Source: Sphaerolaimus hirsutus (Eukaryota; Nematoda; Chromadorea; Monhysterida; Sphaerolaimidae). From it: 64,000 nucleotides of DNA. Each line of letters opens with the position of its first letter. Position 1 is the stretch's first letter. The notes under the pieces are model-generated. The model did not search any database. It saw nothing but the letters and a program-made list of their open reading frames with translations, and had not been told where the DNA came from. Where the stretch lies: NCBI GenBank assembly GCA_964036195.1, contig OZ038457.1:5614635-5678634 (forward strand), read 5' to 3'. A program made the position numbers and the translations under genes. Shown here one piece after another: positions 30,639 through 41,231 of this stretch.

Positions 30639-33600
30639 TTAAATCGAATTCACCCTCCAACAAAAACGATGGGGGATTTTTTGCACACTGTCACCCAACT
30701 TCACAAAAATGGTAGGTCCCACTACGTCAACCACTTCAAGCGGCCCTGTGAATTTAGGCAAACTCCAATCCGCTGAAATATTTTTTACCATCACGTTGTC
30801 CCCCGGTGAAATTGTGGTAGTATGATTTTTAGAGTCAAAATAATGTTTGTAAAGCGCTCGGTTGCGATCGCTATGAGATCTCACCGTCATGCGAATTGAC
30901 TGCACATCCCACTGTCGTGCTGCCGCGTAAAGCAAGTTCCAATGCGGCATGTAACCATAAACAAGAAAAAATGGGCAGCAGCGTGAGTTTTTATTAAATG
31001 CCAAATTATGCTTTAAAGTGACAATAGGTAATAAATCTCTCCAGTTCAATTTAGGATATTCAGATTTCGTGATGGAGTAGAGTTCTCTAATTCGACCGTT
31101 TACGCCCTCTACCATGCCATTTGCAGCCGGGTTATGAGAAGAAATGGGTGAATGTGATGTACCATACTGAGCACATAATGCACAAAAAGTGTCATTTACA
31201 TATTCGGTCCCCTGATCAGTGACCAGCAAGCGTGGGGCACCGAAAATTAGAAATATTTTAGTCAAAACAGCGCGTGATACTGTGTTTGCATTCATTGAAG
31301 GGACAGGTGTGGTAATTATGTACCGCGTGAAAGCGACCACTGCCACTAAAATTTTTGATTTGCTGTCATTGAATTCAAGCTGCATCATGTCTAAATGCAT
31401 CACCTCAAACGGTTGTGACGGGGTTTCTACTGCCCCAATCGGGCCTGGGTGCAATCTGTGCTTTTTATGAAGCATGCAAGAAGCACAATCGGCGCAAAAT
31501 TGCAAAACATCTTGTTTCATGGTCGGCCATGAAAAATACTGGCAAAGCAAATGTAAAGTGCAAAGTTGACCACCGTGGCTTGCATAAATGCCCATGTGCG
31601 CTTGGGCCAGACATGCCATCTGCCAAGTTTTCGGAGGCCAAATCGCAAATTCCGCTGAATCCACGGCTGAGCGAAAATATAGAATGTCGTTAATTATCAT
31701 AGCGCCGTTTAAACTGTTGGGGTCTGCTAGCAATTGGGATATTATTGATGACAATTCAGGGTCCTCAGATTGGATCACTTTCCAATCTATGTTTGTGGCA
31801 AGTGAAATAATTTTTTTGTGATGTCTAGACGTTGGCTGGTCTGGAGACGTTACAGGTAAATGTGCGCCCGTGCGTACCATTTTAGCTGCACAGCCCTTAA
31901 CCATCTGCGCATCTTCAAATAGTTCTGTGGAACCAAACTCTGGTTGATCAATGGGGTTGCGCGACAGAGAGTCTGCCACCAAATTGAGGCTGCCCGACCT
32001 ATGCGTGAAGCTAATTACCTTACTCTGTATCCACATAGCCCAACGTTCCAATTGCGAATGATGTGGCGTCTTCAACACCTGCGCGATGCCACTGTTGTCT
32101 GTAATAACAATTAGTTTTTGACCTTCCACAAAATCTGCAAAACGTCGGATAGCCCAAGCAATGCATAATGCCTCCAATTCCGCTGCAGAGAATGTGGTGT
32201 GTGGGTGGGTGAGTCTCTTCGAGATAAATGATATTGGGTGCATCTGGCCATCATCAGTGTACTGAGACAAAACGGCGCCCAAGCCGGTAGCGCTGGCATC
32301 AGTCTCCAAATAAAATGGCCGCCCATCACGAACAGGATGCATCAAAATAGGAGGCGTTGCCAGGCAATATTTCAAAGTACTCCATGCATCCAGCATGTCT
32401 TCTGTCCATGTAAACGGGGTGTTACCATGTTTGGGTATTTTCCCTTTGAGGGCTGAATAAAGAGGTGACGAAATGCGGCTAAAATTAGGAATAAAATGAG
32501 AATAATAGACACACTTGCCAAGAAATCGTCTCAAATCTTGTTTAGTATGCATCTTAGGTAGTGCTGTCATGGCTTCAACGTGTGATGGCGCGGGCATGAT
32601 TCCGTCAGCAGAAATTTGATGCCCTAAGTACTTCAGTGTAGTGGTAAAAATGTTGCATTTTTTAGGTTGCATGCGTAGATTAGCCCACCGCAACCTCGCA
32701 AAAAGTCGACGCAAATGAGTCAGATGTTCCTCCACAGTATCACTACAGCAAAGTATGTCGTCAATATATGCCCGCACCCATGCGCGTGTCAGATTTTCAT
32801 TCAAATCAACAAGCATGATCTGCATGAGACGCATGAAAGTCGCACCGGCATTGCAGGTACCGAACGGCATTCGCGTATACCTGTACTGTCCCAGGCTGCA
32901 GACAAAGGATGTTTTTTCCCGGGAGTCCTCGTCAGCCAGCGGGACATTGTAGTACCCATGACGAATATCGATGGCTGTAAAAATTTTGCGCCCAGCAAAT
33001 TCAGCCAGAATTTCACCTATTCTTGGCAGAGGGTAACTGTCGATTCTCGTGATCAAATTAACGAGTTTAAAATCGACACAGAAACGCCAATCATCTACCC
33101 CCTTAGGCGCAATAGTTATTGGGGATGCCCACGGGCCGTCCGAGTGCTCGATGATATTCTCCTTTAAAAGTGAAGCAATTGTTTTGTTAATAAAATCTCT
33201 TTTATGTGGCGGTTCGTAGCGAGGTGCCTGCTTGATAGGTGGGTGATTGGGGTCTGTAATGATTGCATGTGACACGAGTGGTGTGCATCCCACATCATAG
33301 TCCGAGCATGAAAATATGTCGTGGAACTCATGTAGCAAGTCTTGAAATATCTTGTTTTGTTCCACTGTCAGAAAAATGCGATTCTTGCTAGGTAGATTTG
33401 CAATGATAAATTTGACCCGGTCGTCTCGAGACATTTCCGCTTCAGCCACCTGTAATTTATCAGGCGGAGTTGGCACCACAATAGCCTTTGCGCAACTGGT
33501 TCCACGCCCAGTTGGTGCAGCATCAACCTGCGCGGCATCAGGTTTTGGAACTGAGTGCTGTGTTTCCGTGTCTTCATGCAAATATGCTCCGAACAGCTTC

Positions 33601-36600
33601 ATGTAACAAGGCAATTGAAAAATGTTACCCCACCTTTCACTGGGCTTGAAAAGTGTATCGGGCGTCAACAACGACATATCAGCCACTTTTGTGCCCGCAG
33701 GTAAGTTGACAGGTGTGTCAGACGGATTGAAAATCAATAGACTAATTGAAGGTGGCCCCACAGCGGGACAAGTAGTATTGTACATTTCTAATTCACAATC
33801 TAAAATGTCACCAATACCTTCAGCCCACGTGAATAAAACTGTCGTCTTGTCCCAAACTTCTGCTGGCACCTCAGAAGGTTTCTTAGGCTTATCAACCGTC
33901 ACATTTGTATGCCCGTTAGCGGGAATATATAAGTGTTTGTGCAATTTTGCCGATTCGACAACCAATGAAGGAAATTTTTCTTGTAAAGCTTCGAATTGTT
34001 CCATCACTTCTGGATTTTTGACAGGTACAATTTTAGTAGCTTTTTCGAGTGAAAGTGGCACTAGCCAAGACAATTTGAGAAACGACATGATGTCAGTACC
34101 CACCAAGATGTCTGCCATTGCGGTTGTGTCCATGTTAACCAAGCAGATAGCCAGTACTTTCCTTAAAACATTGTCGATAGGCGAAACATGTTCAATAAAT
34201 AATGGCACCTCAAACATTGTCCCCACTGCCGTTTTGCCGTTCAACATGTACACTTCAATGTCAGTTTTGCGCAGGTATTTATCCAAATCTAATGTAGTTT
34301 TCGTAGCTATTTTCTTCAAAATGGAAATAGGCAAAATGGTGCGTGTGCAGCCTGTATCCAAAACCACTTTGCAAGGAATACCCTCAATGCGTAAATTGGC
34401 ATAAATTTGCGGTCCGTTGCCTTTTTCCACACGTATAGCTAGTTTTTGATTGTCGCCTACGCAAGTGTAGGATCTCACACCCGATGATGGAACTACGCCA
34501 AAATCATTCATCTCACCCAAATCAGTAAAAGTAGAGTCAAACACGGGTAACGATTCACACGAAATGTCAGAAATATCTGAATGTTCAGAAATTTTTGTCG
34601 AAATGGTCGAATTCACATTCACCTCCTGGAACAGTAGGGGAGCTGGAGGGGAAAACAGCGTCGAGGAACTGCAGCACACGGTCGTCTTGTTCCTCGAGGA
34701 AGTCTGTGAGGGGTAGAAATCTTGTAGCTGATGCCAGAAAGATCGTTCCCATTCCTGGGACAAACCATTATTGTGATTGGCAGCCGCAGCAAGTCGATTC
34801 CGAAATTCATCACAGTACAAGTCAAACCGGGAATTATTATTATGATTAGATGAACTAGTGCACTCGGATTCAGCTTTAGAAAGACTAGTGCATTCAGGTT
34901 CAAATTCTGGCTCTGCTGAGCAATTTGCAACCTTCGCCAACACCTGCGGAATAGACGAATGTGTCGTGTGCGGTGGCCCATATTTCCGCACCTGCCCATA
35001 TCCTTCTGACTTCGGGGCTTGGAAAGCTGGATCAATTTTTGCCGATGAAAATTCGCGCTCCCGCTGCGTAATGCGGCACTCGCTAACACGGTGTCCGGCG
35101 TGATTTAATCGCGGGCACCATGGGTCTGCCGAATTAGCATTAATCAATTTCTGCACACTAAACTTGGCAGAGCGAGGCGAATTCTGAAAATCTGCAGCCG
35201 TGCGTGCTACCCTGTTAACCTGGGGGGCAATTTGAGGTTTCTTCACCCCTTGAAAATACTCCTCCATCAACTGCACCGCCTGAATCAAATGTAGTTTTTT
35301 TATTTTCATAGCGTTTTTGAAATTGGCTACAATATATTTATCATATCGGGTTTCATCAAATTTACTCCACAGCTTGACAGAAACTAAGTTCTCAATCAAG
35401 TGTTTGTTGTAGTTCATGGATTCCCGGAATTCGGATGGGACTTTTGCTAATAGGCGCAGGTAAAAATCCATAAAACTTTCCGAGCGCAACATAAATGCAT
35501 TGTCCCATTCCGGAACGGAATACAACTTTTTAACATCCTTAAAAACTGCAGTCAGTTCCTGTAAAATCTTGGCATGGTCTAATAAATCAGTCGGGTCAAA
35601 AAGCGTTGTCATGACGCGATATGCGTCACCTTTCAGTTTCGTCGTAAACGTTTCTAGCCAAAAATGTTGCATTAAACTAGGGTCTGCCACAGATAAACTA
35701 GCAATTTGGACTGCCCGGCGCCATTCTGCAAAAGTGATAGTGTCCGATTTTCCTGAAAAAGTAGGAATTTTGTCAAGTATATGGGGCTTGGCTATCATCC
35801 AATATTGCAACAATTCAATTTTCTGTTTAGCGTCTTGAATATTAGCATGTGGTAATTTAGAGAAATCCTTCATTAGCCAGGGGTCAGACTCTGTAGCTAA
35901 ATCAACCTGGGCAGCCTGAATATTCACAGCAGCTGGCGGATTTTGTGCCTGAATATTTAGCAAATTGGGAACAGGTAAATTAGAATTCTGCATAAGCGGC
36001 ACATTCACAGCAGCTGGCGGATTTTGTGACTGAATATTTAGCAAATTGGGAACCGGCAAATTCGAATTCTGCACAAGCGGCGCTTCCGCAGGTCCCGCGG
36101 GTGCCACAAAATTGCGTGCTGCACCTTTTCGCTGGCGCAGCGCGTCGAACCGAGCTTGGAGATTATCAAATTCCTGCACTAAAATATCAGTCGTGTCATT
36201 AGAATGTTGATCTTCCACTTGTGTGTACACCGGCGCACTACTTTCCGCCATTAATGAAATCGTCGAGTTCACCGACCGCGCAGTATAGTTAATTGCATTT
36301 TCCAGTTCGCATTCCGATAAGTAATTATCGATATCAGAGCTAGTCAAAACACACAAAGGAATCGGTGGAGCCAAATATACCGTAACATTGCGTCGCTCTG
36401 CACAGTAAGTGGTGTGCGGCGACCGAATCTTCACAAAATCATACAGCGCCTTACCACTTATCACTGGCATTTTTGCCTCAGAGAAAGAAACTCCATCACC
36501 CTGACAGGGCACCCTAGGTGCAAAAACCCCCTGTTCACCTGTAGAGGCCGACGGTGCACTGCGCACACTAACCGCGTGAGAGCTTCGGACCACCCGGTCG

Positions 36601-36791
36601 CCGCGGCCACGCGCCGCTCGCAACAAGTCATCTTGCATGCGTCTGCCCAGTTCCGGATGCCGCCCGGGCAGCGGTAACGCATTAGCAGGGTGCTGGCGGG
36701 TATGGCGACGTGGAGTCCCAGCCAATTCCGCCGTCGACGTCGACATCGTCGACATTAGTGTCGACACAAACAGCAAATAAACAGCCCGCAT
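30639..36791 (-). CDS. gag-pol: Gypsy gag-pol polyprotein (2,050 residues)
   Basis: A single frame with no internal stop. Approximate order: a low-complexity N-terminus, a gag domain around residues 330-550 (KIPTFSGKSD, FAEWRRAV), a degenerate zinc knuckle near 600, and an aspartic protease with VVLDTGCTRTILP near 805. RT has DWRFCVDFKLVN, IDIRHGYYNVPL and AYIDDILCCS near 1345. RNase H has YLETDASATGLGAVL near 1495. The integrase has an H-H-C-C region near 1735, HLDMMQ, LLVTDQGTEY near 1859 and NPAANGMVEGVNGR. The YIDD box and all integrase acidic residues are intact. It is a cytoplasmic polyprotein. Gag and pol share one frame, so no frameshift is needed. The start ATG at 36791 follows the leader directly. 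Confidence 0.95.
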   Translation of the reverse strand: MRAVYLLFVSTLMSTMSTSTAELAGTPRRHTRQHPANALPLPGRHPELGRRMQDDLLRAARGRGDRVVRSSHAVSVRSAPSASTGEQGVFAPRVPCQGDGVSFSEAKMPVISGKALYDFVKIRSPHTTYCAERRNVTVYLAPPIPLCVLTSSDIDNYLSECELENAINYTARSVNSTISLMAESSAPVYTQVEDQHSNDTTDILVQEFDNLQARFDALRQRKGAARNFVAPAGPAEAPLVQNSNLPVPNLLNIQSQNPPAAVNVPLMQNSNLPVPNLLNIQAQNPPAAVNIQAAQVDLATESDPWLMKDFSKLPHANIQDAKQKIELLQYWMIAKPHILDKIPTFSGKSDTITFAEWRRAVQIASLSVADPSLMQHFWLETFTTKLKGDAYRVMTTLFDPTDLLDHAKILQELTAVFKDVKKLYSVPEWDNAFMLRSESFMDFYLRLLAKVPSEFRESMNYNKHLIENLVSVKLWSKFDETRYDKYIVANFKNAMKIKKLHLIQAVQLMEEYFQGVKKPQIAPQVNRVARTAADFQNSPRSAKFSVQKLINANSADPWCPRLNHAGHRVSECRITQREREFSSAKIDPAFQAPKSEGYGQVRKYGPPHTTHSSIPQVLAKVANCSAEPEFEPECTSLSKAESECTSSSNHNNNSRFDLYCDEFRNRLAAAANHNNGLSQEWERSFWHQLQDFYPSQTSSRNKTTVCCSSSTLFSPPAPLLFQEVNVNSTISTKISEHSDISDISCESLPVFDSTFTDLGEMNDFGVVPSSGVRSYTCVGDNQKLAIRVEKGNGPQIYANLRIEGIPCKVVLDTGCTRTILPISILKKIATKTTLDLDKYLRKTDIEVYMLNGKTAVGTMFEVPLFIEHVSPIDNVLRKVLAICLVNMDTTAMADILVGTDIMSFLKLSWLVPLSLEKATKIVPVKNPEVMEQFEALQEKFPSLVVESAKLHKHLYIPANGHTNVTVDKPKKPSEVPAEVWDKTTVLFTWAEGIGDILDCELEMYNTTCPAVGPPSISLLIFNPSDTPVNLPAGTKVADMSLLTPDTLFKPSERWGNIFQLPCYMKLFGAYLHEDTETQHSVPKPDAAQVDAAPTGRGTSCAKAIVVPTPPDKLQVAEAEMSRDDRVKFIIANLPSKNRIFLTVEQNKIFQDLLHEFHDIFSCSDYDVGCTPLVSHAIITDPNHPPIKQAPRYEPPHKRDFINKTIASLLKENIIEHSDGPWASPITIAPKGVDDWRFCVDFKLVNLITRIDSYPLPRIGEILAEFAGRKIFTAIDIRHGYYNVPLADEDSREKTSFVCSLGQYRYTRMPFGTCNAGATFMRLMQIMLVDLNENLTRAWVRAYIDDILCCSDTVEEHLTHLRRLFARLRWANLRMQPKKCNIFTTTLKYLGHQISADGIMPAPSHVEAMTALPKMHTKQDLRRFLGKCVYYSHFIPNFSRISSPLYSALKGKIPKHGNTPFTWTEDMLDAWSTLKYCLATPPILMHPVRDGRPFYLETDASATGLGAVLSQYTDDGQMHPISFISKRLTHPHTTFSAAELEALCIAWAIRRFADFVEGQKLIVITDNSGIAQVLKTPHHSQLERWAMWIQSKVISFTHRSGSLNLVADSLSRNPIDQPEFGSTELFEDAQMVKGCAAKMVRTGAHLPVTSPDQPTSRHHKKIISLATNIDWKVIQSEDPELSSIISQLLADPNSLNGAMIINDILYFRSAVDSAEFAIWPPKTWQMACLAQAHMGIYASHGGQLCTLHLLCQYFSWPTMKQDVLQFCADCASCMLHKKHRLHPGPIGAVETPSQPFEVMHLDMMQLEFNDSKSKILVAVVAFTRYIITTPVPSMNANTVSRAVLTKIFLIFGAPRLLVTDQGTEYVNDTFCALCAQYGTSHSPISSHNPAANGMVEGVNGRIRELYSITKSEYPKLNWRDLLPIVTLKHNLAFNKNSRCCPFFLVYGYMPHWNLLYAAARQWDVQSIRMTVRSHSDRNRALYKHYFDSKNHTTTISPGDNVMVKNISADWSLPKFTGPLEVVDVVGPTIFVKLGDSVQKIPHRFCWRVNSI

Positions 36792-36878
36792 AGAACTATG
36801 GAATAGCTGTTAGCGCTGGACAAAATAAAATCAACACGGGTAATTAACAATACTTCTAAGTAGATAGTGTAGTTAATT

Positions 36879-36895
36879 CCCCAGCACGTCCACCA
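36879..36895 (-). promoter_or_regulatory. Gypsy primer-binding site
   Basis: Two bases after the 5' LTR the minus strand reads TGGTGGACGTGCTGGGG. It would pair with a tRNA ending CCCCAGCACGTCCACCA; I could not assign the amino acid. Confidence 0.7.
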
Positions 36896-36897
36896 GA

Positions 36898-37047
36898 TGT
36901 GGGAGCGGGGCCCGAGTTGTGAAGATTTGTGTGTAGAGTTTATTGAAGATAATGGCGGCGGCGATCTCTAACACGTGTCATAATGTTGAATAAATATGTT
37001 CCGACTGGGAACACGATCAATTGCGCGAAAACGGGATAAACCCAACA
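36898..37047 (-). repeat. Gypsy 5' LTR
   Basis: 150 bp, identical to the 3' LTR except for one base. It contains the same TATA-like and AATAAA motifs. Confidence 0.93.
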
Positions 37048-37484
37048 AAACGTAAAGTAAAATTTTTTACTTTTACTCATAAGTAAACGTTAGTAAACGT
37101 ACTTTTCCCCGCAGAAAACGTAAACGTGAGTACTTTTGAGAAATGTTGCCAAAATTTTCGAGAAATGTCGCTCAAAATCTGTCATTTTCATAACTTTCTG
37201 CCTATTTATGCAATTGATGACTAAATTTTTGTTTCTATACCCATTTTCGACTAGTTTCCCGTATTTTTAGCTGATTTTCTCCCTTTTTTCCCTTCCATGC
37301 CTTTAAAAACCGATATAAAAGCCAATCTAAAATACGTTTTCTATACTCGAGTACTTTCAAAAAGTATACGTAAAAGCGAGTACCAGAACTTTTTTCGGAG
37401 GAAACGTAAACTTATTTACTCTGTACTCGAATATACGTATTTATCGAGTAAAAGTAAATACGTTTAAACAACTGTGATATATAG

Positions 37485-37828
37485 CTGTAAATATGTATTT
37501 TTGAGCAAAATTAAATACATTTTCATAACTGTGCTGCTTTGCTCTCTATATATTTTGAAGCGGATTTTTCAGATAGGTAAATATAACAAATTTTTGCTGA
37601 TTTTTCCCCAATTTACACCAAATTCACGGCACTGTAGAATTTGTTTTTGCCAAAAAAAATTATCAGAATTTGGGTGGATCTACGGGTGGGTCGCTTGGGC
37701 CCTCCCTCGGCATCGAGGGACAACCACCCGAATTTTGGGCAGCACTACTGCATGCTGAACAATATCAATGATTTCAATATTTACAGAATAGGGTGACTAC
37801 AGAATTATACATCACATGATAAACACAC
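37485..37828 (-). other. Intronic interval upstream of V4, nothing recognised
   Basis: About 340 bp between element V4 and EGF exon A. I see no repeat ends and no coding segment. Confidence 0.5.
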
Positions 37829-37960
37829 TTTTCTCACAGTGGGTTCCCCAATATTGGCCTTCTGTGCATGTGCATGTGTATTCGTCATATGTTGGAGCTA
37901 TACATGTAGCTCCTGCATCCAATGCGGTGCACAAAGTGACGTTCGCAAAGCACCATGTCA
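37829..37960 (-). CDS. EGF-like exon A
   Basis: 132 nt, phase 1 at both ends, acceptor AAAATGCAG and donor GTGTGT. It encodes one EGF module with six cysteines (WCFANVTLC, then ATC, then YTCTCTEGQYWGTHC). The closing TEGQYWGTHCE is shared with exon B, indicating exon duplication. Confidence 0.85.
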
Positions 37961-38139
37961 CTGCATTTTCATGTGAATTTATGCTCGTGAAATTTTTATG
38001 TTTGCTGTCCATTTGAAATTTTTTCGGAATATGGATCGAATATAGGATACAAAAACGCGCAAAATCAGACAATTAAAATATTTAAAAAGAAAAGGAAAAT
38101 ATGAAGAGTGGAATGGGGCCATATTACTGTATTTCTCCG

Positions 38140-38285
38140 TGTAAACCGCCCCCCCCCGTGCACAACGCCCGTATTTCTCCAATAGAACGGCAGGTTTTGG
38201 CACCTTTTTACACCCATGAAAATAATAGAATGACAGCCTCCAATAGAATGGCACCTACAACAGAATGGCAGGTAGAAATTACACT
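38140..38285. repeat. CTCCAATAGAACGGCA-type element remnant
   Basis: Repeats of CTCCAATAGAATGGCA, also seen near 45,395-45,485 and 48,605-48,715. The ends are not well defined. Confidence 0.5.
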
Positions 38286-38295
38286 GTAGTAAGAG

Positions 38296-39056
38296 CAGAG
38301 TTGTTAAAATACCGGTATTTTTGGAAAGTGTAAGTGTAAGTGTAAATACACTTTCCAAATTTTGAGTATGGATACCAAAAGTGTAAGGTATTTTAAAAAT
38401 ACCTAGGAAAGTGTAAAAAACGTGTAAGTGTAAAAAAATTTTTTAGAAAGAGCTCTCACTGTTGAGCATCAGAAAACACCGCTGTTCTCACCTTTAGATC
38501 AATTTATTTATAATTTTCATGCATCATTTCACATTTTACACCTTTTATGAAACATTTCAGACTGTAACAAATACTGTAGTGGTATGAAGTTCCCTAATAA
38601 TGGCACTTTTTCAGTGTTGATATTTTACTGATTAAGCTATGCGATACACACTGTTTAAATGCAAGAATGGACATGCAGCAAATGTCAATGCAAAAGTTGA
38701 CTTTGTGTCCAGCTGGTGAATTTCCATTGATCTTGTCCTTTTTACAAAAGTATGATGAAACTGTAGATTACCATGAGTACTGATCAAAGGTTGTAGATCA
38801 AAGGCTAGTTTGTACATTTGCCATATTTTCTACATTCAATGCATTTTTTGTACATGACCCTATTTTATGCTTTCTCAAAAGCATAAAACAGGGCCACCTG
38901 AAAGAAAAAAAAATACACTTTCTGTACCCAGGTATTTTGCCCAGGAAAGTGTAAAAAAAGTGTATGGGTATTTTATGAAAGTGTAAGTGTAAGTGTAAAT
39001 ATAAATACCTTTACCCGGGTATTTCGGGTAAGTGTAAATACACTTTCGCAACTCTG
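38296..39056. mobile_element. CAGAGTTG-family hAT-like MITE, copy V1 (AAGTGTAAG type)
   Basis: Ends CAGAGTTGTTAAAATACC and TTTCGCAACTCTG, with 8-bp duplication AGTAAGAG at 38,288-38,295 and 39,057-39,064. All array units are AAGTGTAAGTGTAA where the sister copies have AACGTAAACG or AAGCGTAAG. Confidence 0.93.
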
Positions 39057-39579
39057 AGTAAGAGTGCCAAAACACAAATACCTACATTTGAAAAATTGGT
39101 GGTAATAACATCCAGGGTGTTCAGAACTATGATTCAGTGGTCATTTCACATTTGGTTTTGTTTAAATTGCTGCTCTGATATAAAAATGTCATTCATGTCT
39201 CACTAAAAATACTATGTTGTTGCAGTTGCATACAGAGTTGCGAAAGCGTATTTACGCTTACCCAAAATACCCGGGTAAATGGGTATTTATACTTACGCTT
39301 ACGCTTACGCTTTCGTAAAATACCTGTATGCTTTTTTACGCTTTCCTGGCCAAAATACCCGGGTACTAAAAGCGTAAAAAAATTTCAAACGGGCCAGTTT
39401 TACACCTATTTGAGAAAGTGTTAAATTACAAAATATAAAGTGAAAGAGAACGTGTAAGATTGGAAAAGTCGCTGAATTGGTGTGCATGATTCCGATGCAT
39501 TTTGGACAAAAATTTCAGTGGGTAAAATACTAATTGGTTTGTACAGAATATTTTCAGCCGCTTTATAGTATGGCGATGC

Positions 39580-41210
39580 TAACGATGGCAAACCCTCCGA
39601 AAAAAAGTATTTAAATTGTGTTTTTTCCAAAATGAATTTTCAAATTTTCAAATTTTTCCTCAATTGAATTTACAAATTTCAAATTTAATTTTCGAATTTT
39701 TGAATTTTTGAATCTTTTTGGGTAATTTTTGAATTTTTTCGGGCAATTTTCAAATTTTTTTTACATAATTTTCGAATTTTTTGGAAAAATATTCAAATAA
39801 GAGCTTTAAGCTGTTAAGTAGTTATGTTGAAATAGTTATGGGTACTCGGTGCATTCCTTAACATTCTTTTATGTGACTGGGTCCGCCCATAGCTGGAATT
39901 GGAGGTGGCTGTTATCAGGGGGTCCACCAGACTTTTGTGTCATTCCTTGAGAAATTGGCATAATGAATTTATACATCACTAATCCAACCTCAAAAATGGA
40001 ATCTACAGGTTATGCAGATCATTTTAAATATTTAATGGACAAAATCAATCAAGGAATGGCCAAGTTATTAAGCTTCAAAATCAACCAGCCAGATCTCGGC
40101 CATGTAAACCCCCCTTATCTTGGGACTGGGTGACGATTCAAGGAAACAAAACAATTTGGTTAACGCGCAACAGAATGGGGCGACACAAAGTCGGCTATTT
40201 ACACAGGTCCCTGACGGGGACTGGGACCCGGCAATAAATATTTTTTTTCAAAAATGAATAATTGGCGTGTATGGGTTGTTTGCATGTTAATTAGGTGAAT
40301 TATCACCAAATTAGCATGCACAAAATTTGTGCGAGACAGCGACAGGCACTGATGCAAATTTTTTTGCAGGGGACAAATTTTTAGTCCCCTGCTGGGGACA
40401 AACGTTACCAAAATTCGGGGACCAAAATTCTTTGTTTACTGAAAAAAAAATTTCTCACCGGGCACGTTTGACCCCGGTCGGGGCCATTTCGACGTTGCCG
40501 GGGACCGGACCCCAGCAGAATTTCGATCACTATACAAAAATACAGTGATCGAAAAAAATTGAAGTGTGAATAAAATGATAAACCTTAACGGTGCTGAGCT
40601 GAAATTTGGCATGTGTACTCAGTAAACGAAGGAGTACACACATGCCACATTTGAGACAAATCGGAAAAAACTATACACCCCCCAAAAAAAATTTGCATCA
40701 GCGCATGTCACCGTCTTGCAAAAATTTTGTGCATGCTAATTTGGTGATAATTCACCTAATTAACATGCAAACAACCCATACACGCCAATTATTCATTTTT
40801 GAAAAAAATTATTTTTTGCCGGGTCCCGGTCCCCGGCCGGGACCTGTGTAAAAAGCCCACAAAGTCTGGTCGACCCACCCCCCAAAATGCCTTCCCCGAT
40901 TCCAGCTATGGGTCCGCTACTGATACCATTTCAACGTTCATTGACGTTTGTTTTCTCGTTTCGATAGACTTTTTTAGACGCACCGCGTATCGATTATCGA
41001 TCGATTTAGCACATAGAACGTAAGAATGTGTTTTATGTCCTTGTATTCCCGGAAAAATTCGAAAACTATTTTCGAATTTTTGAATTTTCAAATTTTTTAT
41101 AAAAAAAATCGATTTTTAAGTGTTTTTTTCAGAGGTGGAATAAAAATTCGAAAATTCCGAAAAAATTCGAAAATATTTTCGCATTTTCGAATCTTTTTTT
41201 GCCATCGTTA
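39580..41210. mobile_element. TTCGAAAA-rich hAT-like MITE, copy Y2
   Basis: Ends TAACGATGGCAAA and TTTGCCATCGTTA with 8-bp duplication GGCGATGC (39,572-39,579 and 41,211-41,218). Its own arms are AATTTTCGAATTTTT-like. A palindromic element is nested at about 39,880-40,921. Confidence 0.9.
39880..40921. repeat. Large palindromic element nested in Y2
   Basis: Outer arms share CCCATAGCTGGAAT and CCAGACTTTGTG; inner arms (about 40,199-40,330 and 40,720-40,850) are long inverted repeats containing TGCATGTTAATTAGGTGA. No coding capacity. Confidence 0.72.
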
Positions 41211-41231
41211 GGCGATGCTAGTTACACTAGG

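Larger units (their letters stand above)
30088..37047 (-). mobile_element. Ty3/gypsy LTR retrotransposon, complete and apparently intact
   Basis: Two 150-bp LTRs flank a single gag-pol frame, with 4-bp duplication AAAC on each side (30,084-30,087 and 37,048-37,051). The LTRs differ at only one position (30,193 A, 37,003 G). A polypurine tract (GGAGAGGGGTGA, 30,249-30,238) and a TGG-type primer-binding site (36,895-36,879) are in place. No envelope gene. The intact frame and matched LTRs point to a recent insertion. Confidence 0.96.
30002..37476. mobile_element. CAGAGTTG-family hAT-like MITE, copy V4, split by a gypsy element
   Basis: Ends CAGAGTTGTTAAAAGTAC and TTTAAACAACTGTG; 8-bp duplication ATATATAG at 29,994-30,001 and 37,477-37,484. 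The element itself is about 0.5 kb of AAACGTAAAGT units; the remainder is the gypsy insertion at 30,088-37,047. Confidence 0.9.
15423..37960 (-). other. Host gene: EGF-repeat DEG/ENaC-type sodium channel subunit (span of recognised exons)
   Basis: Fifteen coding segments from the first certain EGF exon (37,960) to the stop codon at 15,425-15,423 join with matching splice phases and canonical GT-AG ends. The product has at least four EGF-like modules followed by the DEG/ENaC ectodomain: finger, GSCVRFN box, MYGDC box, C-x-C and C-H-C-P-D-K-C thumb cysteines, palm strand, and a final membrane helix with a GIS filter motif. Such proteins form trimeric cation channels at the plasma membrane, with the modules outside the cell. 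The N-terminal cytoplasmic region and first membrane helix are not seen and may lie upstream or have been missed. Introns hold many mobile elements, including a complete gypsy retrotransposon. Confidence 0.87.

Noticed and set aside
33622-34404. 260-codon plus-strand frame
   Set aside because: It lies antisense within the intact gypsy gag-pol frame and has no recognisable domain.
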